NCBI RefSeq assembly: GCF_014635025.1
Contig: NZ_BMCE01000002.1
Coordinates: forward strand, 744,001 to 808,000
Length of the DNA: 64,000 bases
Direction: 5' to 3'
DNA from: Fictibacillus barbaricus
Lineage (GTDB): Bacteria > Bacillota > Bacilli > Bacillales > Fictibacillaceae
The position numbers were made by a program, and so were the translations under genes. The stretch's first letter is position 1; the number at the start of each line of letters is the position of its first letter. Below are positions 27,064 through 35,639 of this stretch, in pieces. A model generated the notes under the pieces. The model was given only the letters and a program-made list of their open reading frames with translations. It made no database searches and was not told the origin of the DNA.

Positions 27064-28422
27064 TTATAATAAATGTGATAAGAACATAGTTGCTGTTCCA
27101 AAGTAAACAAACAGCGAGAAAATATCATTTAATGTTGTAATCAATGGTCCTGAAGCGACAGCAGGATCAACTTTAAAGCGGTACAGAAGTAAAGGGATTA
27201 ACGTTCCGGCCAGTGTTCCTATTATCAACGTGAAGAACAAGGAGCTACCTACAACAAGACCTAAAATGATATTGCCCTTCCAAAGATAAGCTACAATCGA
27301 TATTAGAATTCCACATGTAATCCCTATAATAAAACCAACACCAAATTCGCGAAGAATTAATCTAACAATTGTGGGACGGTCAATATCATGGGAAACGAGC
27401 CCGCGAACTACAACAGCCAGTGATTGTGTACCAGTATTTCCTGTCATTCCGGCAATCATCGGCATAAAATATGTGAGTGCGACTGCTTTTTCGATCGTCC
27501 CTTCAAATGTACTTATGATGCTTCCGGATAAAATACCGATAAACAAAAGCAGGATCAACCAAGGAAGTCTACGGTAAGACGCTACAAGGGCACTCGTTTG
27601 AAAATCAATGGATTTACCGGTAGCTGATAATTTTTCAATATCCTCATTTGCTTCTTCAATTAATACATCGAGGACATCATCGACCGTTACTATTCCTATT
27701 AACCGCTCTTGTTCATCAATTACAGGAACAGCGATAAAATCATAGCGTTCCATGGTTCGTGCTACTTCTTCCTGATCCGTTTCTGCAGGAACCGAGATAA
27801 CCCTGCTGTACATGATCTCTTCTATTTTTTCGTGCATCTCTGCAAGAAGCAGGTCTCTGTAAGACACTACCCCCACAAGTTTTTTCTCTTCATCAATTAC
27901 ATAAAGATAATAAATGTTCTCGGCAAACCCGGCAAAGGTTTTTAGCTTTTCTACCGCATCTCTTACCGTGTATACTTTTGGAATCCAAACAAAACGGTTC
28001 GTCATAATTCCACCGGCGGTATCCCGATCATATTGCATCAAACTTTGAACTGATTTAGATTCATCAGCTTTCATTGAAGATAAGAAATCCTGAATCTCGT
28101 TAACATCTAAGTTGCCGAGAAGATCGGCAAGGTCATCGTTTTCCATCAGATTCATGATATGAGATGATCGTTCGATGCCTAGTTTATGCAGAATCTCCAT
28201 TTGAAGATCACTTTCAAGTTCTTGAATCAAGGAAGCAATCTGTCTCGTTGTTAAAAAGGTAACGAACTTATGCCTGTGTTTTTCAGGTAAATTCTTATAC
28301 ACGTTGGCAATATCATAAGGATGAAGCTCATCGATCAAGAGCTGAAATTCTTTCTTTCGGAGCTCTTTTAAGTTTTTTATTACGTACAATAAGATCTGGT
28401 TTTCTGACATCTCTTTAAACAA
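27064..28422 (-). CDS. mgtE: MgtE-type magnesium transporter/channel
   Basis: This 452-residue protein has the full MgtE layout: an N-domain (residues 1-130), two CBS domains (about 135-255, with a VISVPAETDQEEV-type linker) and a five-helix pore at the C-terminus containing GNTGTQSLAVVVRG and TLNDIFSLFVYF, whose acidic residue lines the pore. It imports Mg2+, gated by magnesium on the CBS domains. The start is TTG at 28422, supported by GGAGGTGA 6 bases before it. I looked for an M-box riboswitch upstream, as found for B. subtilis mgtE, and saw none. Confidence 0.95.
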   Translation of the reverse strand: MFKEMSENQILLYVIKNLKELRKKEFQLLIDELHPYDIANVYKNLPEKHRHKFVTFLTTRQIASLIQELESDLQMEILHKLGIERSSHIMNLMENDDLADLLGNLDVNEIQDFLSSMKADESKSVQSLMQYDRDTAGGIMTNRFVWIPKVYTVRDAVEKLKTFAGFAENIYYLYVIDEEKKLVGVVSYRDLLLAEMHEKIEEIMYSRVISVPAETDQEEVARTMERYDFIAVPVIDEQERLIGIVTVDDVLDVLIEEANEDIEKLSATGKSIDFQTSALVASYRRLPWLILLLFIGILSGSIISTFEGTIEKAVALTYFMPMIAGMTGNTGTQSLAVVVRGLVSHDIDRPTIVRLILREFGVGFIIGITCGILISIVAYLWKGNIILGLVVGSSLFFTLIIGTLAGTLIPLLLYRFKVDPAVASGPLITTLNDIFSLFVYFGTATMFLSHLL

Positions 28423-28542
28423 GGAACGTCACCTCCTCATAAAAATACTTCCCCATTATATGATATTTTTCCGCATGTGACTATGATTAGCAGAATAACA
28501 CCTTCGATTTTCCTCCTTAAATAGGATACGATTTTTCACAAA

Positions 28543-28575
28543 GAAAAAACCACCAGTAATCAGTGGTTTTCTCAT
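28543..28575 (-). terminator. Terminator of the doxX gene
   Basis: On the minus strand AAACCAC and GTGGTTT form a stem with a nine-base loop followed by TTTC and more T. Confidence 0.75.
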
Positions 28576-28598
28576 TAAAAGATGTTTTATTCTATTCC

Positions 28599-29000
28599 CT
28601 ATTTTAGCCAAAGATAATCCAGTGAATAGTCACCTGCACCAGTTAGAGCAACTCCGATTACAACTGCGATTAAAATAAGGTTAAATTCATAGCCATTTGA
28701 TGTCACCCAAAATCCGTTTTGCAAATGAACCTTTACTATCGCTACAAGCATTGTACCAGCGATCAGAACGGCCCCAATTTCAGTGAACAATCCTGCAGCA
28801 AACAACAATCCGCCGCCAAACTCTGCTAGTCCTGCTAACAATGCCATCGTGTACCCTGGCTTAATACCGATAGACTCCATCCACCCCCCTGTTCCTTTTA
28901 AGCCGTAACCGCCAAACCACCCGAATAATTTTTGAGCTCCATGAGCCGCTAGAGCCAGACCTACTACTAACCGAATAATTAGTAATCCTAATGATAACAT
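28599..29000 (-). CDS. DoxX-family membrane protein
   Basis: This 133-residue protein has four hydrophobic helices and the DoxX pattern (RLVVGLALAAHGAQKLFGWFGG near the start, given here in part; LAEFGGGLLFAAGLFTE in the middle). Bacillus relatives such as CatD/MhqP act with redox or quinone/thiol stress. It is a single-gene unit with its own promoter, repeats and terminator, so it is probably stress-induced. Function in detail is unknown. Confidence 0.9.
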   Translation of the reverse strand: MLSLGLLIIRLVVGLALAAHGAQKLFGWFGGYGLKGTGGWMESIGIKPGYTMALLAGLAEFGGGLLFAAGLFTEIGAVLIAGTMLVAIVKVHLQNGFWVTSNGYEFNLILIAVVIGVALTGAGDYSLDYLWLK

Positions 29001-29051
29001 CGAATAATTCCCTCTTTCTTTTTTAATTTTTTTACTTACTTTATGTTAGTA

Positions 29052-29087
29052 TATTACGATGAGTAACTTGTCTTTGTCAAGTAACTT
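29052..29087 (-). promoter_or_regulatory. Sigma-A promoter of doxX with overlapping repeats
   Basis: On the minus strand TTGACA and TAATAT are 18 bases apart. Two copies of AAGTTACT, 17 bases from start to start, flank the -35 box (AAGTTACTTGACAAAGACAA, then GTTACT). A repressor site is likely. Confidence 0.6.
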
Positions 29088-29106
29088 TAAAAAAATAATT
29101 ACAAAG

Positions 29107-29145
29107 GCAAAAAAATAACCGCTCTTCTATAAAGAATATGCGGCA
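29107..29145 (-). terminator. Terminator of the methionine aminopeptidase gene
   Basis: On the minus strand CCGCATATTCT pairs with AGAAGAGCGG around a TTAT loop, followed by TTATTTTTTT. Confidence 0.7.
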
Positions 29146-29154
29146 AAGTTTCTT

Positions 29155-29904
29155 TTAAGCTTGCTCCGTTAAAATAATAGGTCCTTCCTTCGTAATGGCC
29201 ACCGTATGTTCATATTGAGCAGATAAACCTCCATCAAAGGTAACGGCCGTCCACCCATCTGGTTTCATTGTCACAAATGGCATTCCCTGGTTCAGGATAG
29301 GCTCAATGGTTATGACCATTCCTTCTTTTAATTTAATTCCTGTATTCCGTTCTCCGATATGATGGACTTGTGGATCTTCGTGAATAGTGCGCCCGATTCC
29401 GTGTCCAATAAATTCTCTTACTATGGAATATCCTTTTTTCTCAGCGTAAGTCTGAATCGCATACCCGATATCACCTAAACGATTACCGACTTTCGCTTGT
29501 TCAATCCCTTTATATAAGGATTTCTTAGCCGTTCTCAATAATCGTTCGGCACTTGAACTGATTGTACCCACTCCATACGACCATGCTGAATCAGCAAGCC
29601 AGCCATTAAGGTCGACCACAAAATCGATCGTTGCAATATCTCCATTTCTTAATGCTTGTTTATTCGGAAAGCCATGGCATACCTCGTGATTAACTGATGC
29701 ACATATGGCAAATGGATAACCCATATATCCTTTTTGAGCCGGTTTTGCACCATGTTCCAGCAAGAAGTTTTCCACAAACTGATCAAGTTCTAAAGTTGTA
29801 ACACCCGGTTTAACAAGTTTGCTCAATGATCGATGACATGAAGCAAGAAGTCTGCCTGCCTCATTCATCTTCTCTATCTGCTTTTCTGATTTTATCTTAA
29901 CCAA
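29155..29904 (-). CDS. map: Type I methionine aminopeptidase (YflG/MapB-like)
   Basis: This 249-residue enzyme removes the first methionine from new proteins. Metal ligands are in place: Asp in VVDLNGW and LADSAWS, His in GHGIGR, Glu in TIEPIL and Glu in YEHTVAI. The substrate-contacting Cys/His region VNHEVCHG is also present. The start is TTG at 29904, because AAGGAG precedes it by 8 bases and because this gives 249 residues, the length of B. subtilis YflG. It is not next to secY-adk or infA, so it is the second, non-ribosomal-cluster copy. Confidence 0.92.
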   Translation of the reverse strand: MVKIKSEKQIEKMNEAGRLLASCHRSLSKLVKPGVTTLELDQFVENFLLEHGAKPAQKGYMGYPFAICASVNHEVCHGFPNKQALRNGDIATIDFVVDLNGWLADSAWSYGVGTISSSAERLLRTAKKSLYKGIEQAKVGNRLGDIGYAIQTYAEKKGYSIVREFIGHGIGRTIHEDPQVHHIGERNTGIKLKEGMVITIEPILNQGMPFVTMKPDGWTAVTFDGGLSAQYEHTVAITKEGPIILTEQA

Positions 29905-29977
29905 CCAACTCTCTCCTTCCCCATGCTTAACTATATTCAAGGAAAAAGATGTTCGTGAAAAGCTAGTAGAGACATAA

Positions 29978-30014
29978 TAAAAAGCATCAGGCAGAATAGT
30001 TAAGCCCGATGCTC
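29978..30014 (-). terminator. Terminator of the TVP38/DedA-like gene
   Basis: On the minus strand GCATCGGGC and GCCTGATGC form a stem around 11 bases, followed by TTTTTATT. The left arm overlaps the coding end. Confidence 0.75.
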
Positions 30015-30608
30015 TGTTTGTTTAAGTCTGGATTCAACCACTTTCCCGCCTAGCCATAAGACGAATATACCAAAGGCGATCAGTCCTAATTTAAGCGGAC
30101 TTTTTAACACATCAACAAAATCATAACCGATGAAAGATACGATCGCGATCATGACTAGTTTGCCTAGAGATAATGCTAAGAGAAATGTTTTTGTGTTAAT
30201 TCGTGAAAGTCCACCTACAACATTTACTAACGCAGATGGTGTAAATGGAAAACAATAGATAAGGAACAGCATCCCGAAACCATGCCTTTCCACCCAGCTG
30301 AGCATTCGTGTTGTGCTTGTATGTCTGTTTAAAAAATTCAAAAATCTCTTCTGGCCGTATTTACGAACAAGCAAGAAGACAATAATGGAGCCTGCACATA
30401 CCCCAATCCATGAATAGAGGAAACCTAGCCAAAATCCATACGCGGCTGCGTTACCTGCAACAAAAATAAATAAAGGCAGTATCGGCAGAAAGGATTCTAG
30501 CATGGGCAATAATACCCCTGGCAAGAAACCAAGATCTTTGTATTGATCAAGTAATTGTAGGATATTTTTTTCTGTGAAATAGCGTTCCCAGTTTCTCCAG
30601 TCCATCAA
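30000..30608 (-). CDS. TVP38/TMEM64 (DedA-like) membrane protein, YtxB-like
   Basis: This 202-residue protein has a re-entrant first region PGVLLPMLESFLPILPLFIF and the conserved FPFTPSALVNVVGGLSRI motif typical of the VTT domain, with two further helices. Such proteins are lipid scramblases or undecaprenyl/phospholipid transporters in related families; this subgroup is not assigned. It has its own terminator. Confidence 0.85.
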   Translation of the reverse strand: MMDWRNWERYFTEKNILQLLDQYKDLGFLPGVLLPMLESFLPILPLFIFVAGNAAAYGFWLGFLYSWIGVCAGSIIVFLLVRKYGQKRFLNFLNRHTSTTRMLSWVERHGFGMLFLIYCFPFTPSALVNVVGGLSRINTKTFLLALSLGKLVMIAIVSFIGYDFVDVLKSPLKLGLIAFGIFVLWLGGKVVESRLKQTEHRA

Positions 30609-30726
30609 TCGTTCACCCTTTTCTTCCTCATACCCTCATCGTTGCCACAGATAACATGTTTAAAACCGACTTTAGGAAAAACAAGGAGTTTGTCATTTAA
30701 TTTTAACATAAAGAGTTAAAAGTTCA

Positions 30727-31113
30727 CTATTTGCTGATTGATTTCGAAGCAGTGTGTTTGACCTTATTTCCCAGTATAACAATACAGCAAAAGGCAGCTG
30801 TAAATGATGCAGCTGCGTAGAAGGCAACTGTACCCCCTGCGCCTTTCGTCTCAGTGCCATCAGGGAACAGGATCCAATAAAAAAAGAGTGTGCCATGAAG
30901 CAATATACCTAGTACAGCAAGCCCTTTATTGATCCACTGGATGCTGAATCGGTTTAGCGCACTCATTATAGCAACAATTCCCCAAAATAGAAGAAAGAAT
31001 CCCCAAACATCCAATCCTTCTGATTTAGACCCTAAAAGACTTGTTATATATATAATACCGGCAAATACAGAGATAAGCCCTGAAAAAAGTAATAGCCGCC
31101 ACGTTTTAGACAA
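30727..31113 (-). CDS. Four-helix membrane protein of unknown function
   Basis: This 128-residue protein has about four hydrophobic helices (LLLFSGLISVFAGIIYI, VWGFFLLFWGIVAIM, LAVLGILLHGTLFFYWI and AFYAAASFTAAFCCIVIL) and a basic tail. TTG at 31113 is the likely start, with AGGGG 5 bases before it; an in-frame ATG at 31149 falls inside the terminator of the gene upstream. I do not recognise the family. Confidence 0.6.
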   Translation of the reverse strand: MSKTWRLLLFSGLISVFAGIIYITSLLGSKSEGLDVWGFFLLFWGIVAIMSALNRFSIQWINKGLAVLGILLHGTLFFYWILFPDGTETKGAGGTVAFYAAASFTAAFCCIVILGNKVKHTASKSISK

Positions 31114-31132
31114 TGTATCCCCTCTTTTCAGA

Positions 31133-31171
31133 TAAATAAAAACCGCCATAACGTGAAGTTTGACGGTTTGT
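31133..31171 (-). terminator. Terminator of the pyridoxamine-oxidase-like gene
   Basis: On the minus strand AAACCGTCA pairs with TGGCGGTTT (one mismatch), followed by TTATTT. Confidence 0.65.
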
Positions 31172-31199
31172 GCAATTTAACAAGATATTATAAGCTGGC

Positions 31200-31655
31200 T
31201 TACTTCATTAAAGCGTTGTATACTTGTTTATCCAGCTCTTTAGCTTTCTTCTCGTTATACGTTTTTTCGTACACTGGTTCCTGAACGATCTTTGCACCCC
31301 AGAACATACTCTCAAATACATGCTCGATTTCGACTTCAATCTTTGCAAGCTTTAGAGGAACACCTTCCATGGAGTTTTCAAGAATGTTTGCCTTACCGTT
31401 GATAGAAAATACCGTTTCAAGACCTACAACCGTAAGAACCACACTAGGGTTATCCTGGATATTCGTTACGATACGGGAATTGTTCGTAACAGTAAATCTG
31501 ATTTTATCTGGTGACAAACTCTTTACCCAAGAGATTGCGTTAATAGATGGAGCTTTGGTTTCTGCGTCAACCGTACCTAATAATACAAGTTGCTCGCCTT
31601 GCAGGTATTCAAACAACTCAGAACTTAACGTTGTCGGTATTTCCTGTTTCGCCAT
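31200..31655 (-). CDS. Pyridoxamine 5'-phosphate oxidase-family (FMN split-barrel) protein
   Basis: This 151-residue protein has the split-barrel pattern: EQLVLLGTVDAETKAPSINA, then RFTVTNNSRIVTNIQDNPSVVLTV (given in parts), where RIVTNI binds flavin phosphate in relatives. It probably binds FMN or F420-like flavin and may act as a small reductase or sensor. True PdxH residues for pyridoxal phosphate are not recognisable. Single-gene unit. Confidence 0.8.
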   Translation of the reverse strand: MAKQEIPTTLSSELFEYLQGEQLVLLGTVDAETKAPSINAISWVKSLSPDKIRFTVTNNSRIVTNIQDNPSVVLTVVGLETVFSINGKANILENSMEGVPLKLAKIEVEIEHVFESMFWGAKIVQEPVYEKTYNEKKAKELDKQVYNALMK

Positions 31656-31724
31656 ATGATCGCCACCTTCAATATAATAATATGTATACTTTCTATTTTA
31701 CCATATATTTCTTAACTGCAAAGT

Positions 31725-31752
31725 GAAAAAGGAAGCACTCAGCTTCCTTTAT
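31725..31752 (-). terminator. Terminator of iadA
   Basis: On the minus strand AAAGGAAGC and GCTTCCTTT form a perfect nine-base stem around TGAGT, followed by TTC. Confidence 0.85.
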
Positions 31753-32921
31753 TCTTCAAAGGTTCCTTTAACGATAGCCTCTCCGTATTGGACCATCAAT
31801 TGCCCTCGTGCAATAACGGAATTGATGCTATGATCCTCATTCAACAAGACAAGATCGGCATCGAGTCCAGTTTCGAGTCTTCCTTTTTCTTTAAGCTTTA
31901 AAATCCGAGCAGGATTTGAGGTGATTGTCTGCAAGGCGGTTTGAAATGGAACACCCTCCATTAAGACTGCATCTTTCACTTCACTATATAACGAACTCAC
32001 TTTTCCGATACGAAGCCCTATGAATTCACCAAATTCGTTGAAAGCAGGCAAACTTCCTTGAGCATCTGATGTGAATGTGATTTGTTCAACAGGTACACCG
32101 GCTTCGAGCATCGTTTTAAGTCCTACGCTGCATTTCACTTCGCCTTCTTCTAAAAACTGCTTTGTTGTACTTGTTGTAAAATCCACGATCCCGCCCTTTT
32201 TCGCATACTCGACCGCCGCTTCAAACAAATAAGGATTTCTGTTGATGTGCGTCGGATAAAATTGGGTGATTGGAAGATCTGATGTAGCAATCACTTCTTC
32301 AATCAAAGACAACATACTTTTGCTGTCTCCGAGATGGATGTTCACCACTCCTGATTTTCCTGACAGCAATCCTCCAACTCTAGCTTGAGATGCCAGCCTA
32401 GAAAGTTCGTGGGCTTCTGGCTGACTGGAGCGGTGATCAGCTATAGCAATTTCACCCACTCCAATGACTTCTTCAATCATCATAATGTCGGTCTCAATAC
32501 TTCCTGTTAGCGTTTTTACTGGTACTTGGTAAGAACCTGTGTGCACAAAGCAAGAGATCCCTTCTTCTTTTAGCGCTTTTGCTTTTGCGATCAAGTTTGT
32601 CATTGTACGGGCTGTTCCGTCTGTTCCGATCACACCGACGATCGTCGTTACACCAGCCTTTGTTACATCTGACAAATAGATCTCAGGAGTCCTCGTTTTA
32701 AATCCGCCTTCTCCCCCGCCGCCTGTAATATGTACATGGCTGTCTATAAAACCGGGTGTGACAACAAATCGAGATGCATCTATAACTTGAACATCCATCA
32801 ACGAATCCGGCAAATCAATGGTATCGGAAATCGCAGCAATTTTTTCTCCTGCTAAAAGGATGTCTTTTTTTCCAATATGTTCGGGAGAATACACATCGCC
32901 ATTTTTTATAAGAACAAACAT
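31749..32921 (-). CDS. iadA: Beta-aspartyl (isoaspartyl) dipeptidase
   Basis: This 390-residue amidohydrolase has the same length as E. coli IadA. It shows the metal-binding DSHVHITGGGGEGG, the family-specific DHRSSQP, HLGDSKSM and TSDAQGS motifs. It cleaves isoaspartyl dipeptides that come from damaged proteins. The ATG at 32921 has AAAGGA upstream; a longer in-frame reading from 33011 is not needed. It follows an amino-acid ABC importer on the same strand with a gap of 190 bases that holds its own probable -10 box, so co-regulation is possible but not shown. Confidence 0.93.
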   Translation of the reverse strand: MFVLIKNGDVYSPEHIGKKDILLAGEKIAAISDTIDLPDSLMDVQVIDASRFVVTPGFIDSHVHITGGGGEGGFKTRTPEIYLSDVTKAGVTTIVGVIGTDGTARTMTNLIAKAKALKEEGISCFVHTGSYQVPVKTLTGSIETDIMMIEEVIGVGEIAIADHRSSQPEAHELSRLASQARVGGLLSGKSGVVNIHLGDSKSMLSLIEEVIATSDLPITQFYPTHINRNPYLFEAAVEYAKKGGIVDFTTSTTKQFLEEGEVKCSVGLKTMLEAGVPVEQITFTSDAQGSLPAFNEFGEFIGLRIGKVSSLYSEVKDAVLMEGVPFQTALQTITSNPARILKLKEKGRLETGLDADLVLLNEDHSINSVIARGQLMVQYGEAIVKGTFEE

Positions 32922-32941
32922 TTTTATCAGTCCTTTACTAA

Positions 32942-32964
32942 AAATAGATCTATTTCCAATTATA
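32942..32964 (-). promoter_or_regulatory. Probable -10 box and 14-bp palindrome before iadA
   Basis: A perfect -10 TATAAT (32959-32964, minus strand) is followed by the palindrome AAATAGATCTATTT (32942-32955) between the likely transcription start and the ribosome site. No good -35 was seen, so an activator or a weak promoter is possible. Confidence 0.4.
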
Positions 32965-33113
32965 CATTCATTGTAGGAGCAATAAAGGCCAGTTCCCCAA
33001 AGAATGAACAAATGACTCAGCTACATTAGGTAACCGAGCCAGAGGAATGGCTGTGCTTCCATGTTTGAATAATAATTTCACTGGAAATTCCCAAACGGAT
33101 ATACATGTCAACC

Positions 33114-33845
33114 TTATTCTTGTAAGCTTGGACTGGCACCTAAATAGGCATCTTTAATACTTTGATTTTGAAGCAATGATTTTGCTTCTCCTTCGAGTAC
33201 GATAGATCCTCGTTCCAAAACAAATCCCCTGTCTGAAATAGAAAGTGCTGCCTTTATATTTTGTTCCACCAACAATATTGAAGTACTGGTTATATTACGC
33301 AGTTGTACCAGTATGTTCATAATTTCCCGTACAATTAAAGGAGCCAGTCCTAATGAAGGTTCATCAAGCATCAGCAATTTTGGTTTTGCCATCAACCCTC
33401 TACCGATCGCAAGCATCTGCTGCTCTCCGCCACTTAATAAGCCGCCCAGTCTGCTCTTCATGGCTGCAAGTTTAGGAAAATATGCATAGACCATCTCTAA
33501 GTCTTGTAAACACTGTTTTTTTTCTTTGGAATAACGATGATAGCTACCCAGAATAAGATTGTCTTCGACCGTTAATCCGTCAAATATTTGTCTGCGCTCT
33601 GGAACAAGAGTAACTCCTTTACGGACGATATCCACTGGACTTTTCTTGGCTAATTCTTCATCTTCCATTTGAATAGATCCTGCAGCAGGGGAATAAATCC
33701 CTGCGATCCCCCCCAGCAACGTGCTTTTCCCGGCTCCGTTTGCCCCTACAATAGAAACAATTTCACCCTTGCCAACAGAGAAACTAATTTCCTTAATAAT
33801 CTTTAGATGTCCGTGATTCACAGATAGATTATGAACGCTTATCAT
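33114..33845 (-). CDS. livF: LivF-type ATP-binding protein of amino-acid ABC importer
   Basis: This 243-residue ATPase has Walker A GANGAGKST, signature LSGGEQQMLAIGRGLM and Walker B LLMLDEPSLGLAP. The HAAT/LivF subgroup is shown by the lack of a long C-terminal extension and by order. It is the last gene of the set, its start overlapping the livG stop by four bases. With LivG it drives uptake through LivHM. Confidence 0.9.
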   Translation of the reverse strand: MISVHNLSVNHGHLKIIKEISFSVGKGEIVSIVGANGAGKSTLLGGIAGIYSPAAGSIQMEDEELAKKSPVDIVRKGVTLVPERRQIFDGLTVEDNLILGSYHRYSKEKKQCLQDLEMVYAYFPKLAAMKSRLGGLLSGGEQQMLAIGRGLMAKPKLLMLDEPSLGLAPLIVREIMNILVQLRNITSTSILLVEQNIKAALSISDRGFVLERGSIVLEGEAKSLLQNQSIKDAYLGASPSLQE

Positions 33846-34609
33846 ATTGTCACCTCACTTCCCAAATATGCAGCAATAACAGTATCGTTCTGCTGGATTT
33901 CATCAGGTGTACCTTCTGCAATTTTAACTCCATGGTCCAGTACCACAATATGATCAGCAACTCTCATAACAATGTCCATATCATGCTCTACGAGTAAAAA
34001 AGTTTGTCCTTCTTTTTTCATTTCAAGGAGTAAATCTGCAAGTTTTTCAGATTCATTATGGTTCAATCCTGCCATCGGTTCATCAAGTAAAATGAGTTTA
34101 GGGTGTGAGATTACTGCTCTGGCAATCTCAACAAGACGTTGCTTTCCGTATGATAATGTCCCCGCCGGGAGATAGGCTTCCTGATCGAGATTCAGCCTCA
34201 TAAGCCATTGCATTGACTTATCGTAAATATACTGTTCCTCCCGCTTCGCAGAAGGCAATCTAAAACCAGCATTCCACACCCCTGTTTTCGTTAACAGGTG
34301 CATACCAGCCATAATATTTTCTATCACAGTCATATCAGCAAACAGCTGTAAATTTTGAAAGGTTCTTGTGATTCCTTCTTTCGCGATCTGATGCGGCTTT
34401 TTATTTGATATCTTTTTAGAATGTAACATAATTGTTCCATTGCTTGGAGGAAAAACGCCTGTTATCATGTTGAAAACGGTTGTTTTACCTGCACCATTTG
34501 GCCCGATTAAAGCAGAAATCGATCCTTCCTGTATGGTAAAGGTTACATCTTGGACCGCCTGTACACCGCCAAAATCTTTTGATAGATTTTTTATTTCAAG
34601 AAGGTTCAT
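33842..34609 (-). CDS. livG: LivG-type ATP-binding protein of amino-acid ABC importer
   Basis: This 255-residue ATPase has Walker A GPNGAGKTT, signature LSYGKQRLVEIARA, Walker B LILLDEPMAGLN and switch VEHDMD. The LivG-specific C-terminal end (DTVIAAYLGSEV) is present. Start and stop overlap both neighbours by four bases. Confidence 0.9.
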   Translation of the reverse strand: MNLLEIKNLSKDFGGVQAVQDVTFTIQEGSISALIGPNGAGKTTVFNMITGVFPPSNGTIMLHSKKISNKKPHQIAKEGITRTFQNLQLFADMTVIENIMAGMHLLTKTGVWNAGFRLPSAKREEQYIYDKSMQWLMRLNLDQEAYLPAGTLSYGKQRLVEIARAVISHPKLILLDEPMAGLNHNESEKLADLLLEMKKEGQTFLLVEHDMDIVMRVADHIVVLDHGVKIAEGTPDEIQQNDTVIAAYLGSEVTI

Positions 34610-35631
34610 AGTGCAGCTCCCTTCTTATTTTGAACGTTTTTCTTTTGTGATAAGAATAACTTCTTTTCCATCCAAGAACCCATAAGTCCTTTAGGTTTAA
34701 ATATCAACAGAACAACAAGAAGAACTCCAAAGAATACAATCTCGAATTCTCCGCCAGTTGAGAAGCCTAATAAAGGAACCCAGTCTTTTAAAAGTTCTAC
34801 CAGCCAAACATAAATGATGGCCCCGGCAAGCCCTCCCCAAAGGGAAGAACTTCCGCCTATCACAACCATGATAAGAAAAACGATTGAAGTCATAACTTCA
34901 AAAAGCTGCGGATTAATAAAACTAATGTAATGCGCATAAAAGCTTCCTGCTACTGAAGCGAAAACGGCACTGATAATCAAGGCCTTTAGTTTGAAAGTCA
35001 TTAAGTTGATTCCGATTGATTCTGCTGCGGACTCACTTCCATGAATTGATTTTAGGGCACGTCCAGTTCGTGAATGTATAAGATTGTTCACGAACCACAA
35101 TCCAATCACAAGAATGGCCCATACTATAAAATAATAAGATAGATCATTAGTGAACGTGAAACCAGCAACTTCAAATGGAGGGATGCCAAAAAAGCCATTT
35201 AATCCGCCTGTTAATGAAGTCCATTCTTTTAAAAAGGTAAAAACAATAACGCCAAACCCGAGTGTCGCAAGGGCAAGATAGTGTTCTTTCAATTTAAAAG
35301 AAGGGATACCGATGAGCAGAGCGACTATACAAGCGATTAATATTCCAGTTATTACTCCCATAAGTGGCGGTAAATCATATTTTCCTGAAACGATAGCACT
35401 TGAATAGGCTCCTATCCCATAAAAAGCTGCGTGTCCAAGTGAAATCTGTCCGGTATGCCCCATTAATACAACAAGTCCTGTACATACAATCCCATACAAA
35501 CCAATTAAGATAAACATACTGATAAAATAATTAGAAGGAACAAGAAAGGGAAAAATGATGACTGCAAAAAGCAGTAAAGCAATACCATATAAATTAAGCT
35601 TGTAACTTCTTGTGAATTTTTTAGTATCCAT
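34606..35631 (-). CDS. livM: LivM-type permease of amino-acid ABC importer
   Basis: This 341-residue protein has about ten hydrophobic helices. LivM marks are GLVVLMGHTGQISLGHAAFYGIGAY (given in parts; GQISLGHAAF is diagnostic) and RTGRALKSIHGSESAAESIGIN, the loop that meets the ATPase. The last 20 residues are basic. It pairs with LivH. Confidence 0.9.
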   Translation of the reverse strand: MDTKKFTRSYKLNLYGIALLLFAVIIFPFLVPSNYFISMFILIGLYGIVCTGLVVLMGHTGQISLGHAAFYGIGAYSSAIVSGKYDLPPLMGVITGILIACIVALLIGIPSFKLKEHYLALATLGFGVIVFTFLKEWTSLTGGLNGFFGIPPFEVAGFTFTNDLSYYFIVWAILVIGLWFVNNLIHSRTGRALKSIHGSESAAESIGINLMTFKLKALIISAVFASVAGSFYAHYISFINPQLFEVMTSIVFLIMVVIGGSSSLWGGLAGAIIYVWLVELLKDWVPLLGFSTGGEFEIVFFGVLLVVLLIFKPKGLMGSWMEKKLFLSQKKNVQNKKGAAL

Positions 35632-35639
35632 GCTCCCAC

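Noticed and set aside
28423-28540. M-box magnesium riboswitch before mgtE
   Set aside because: The leader is only about 170 bases to the next terminator and shows none of the conserved M-box sequence blocks.
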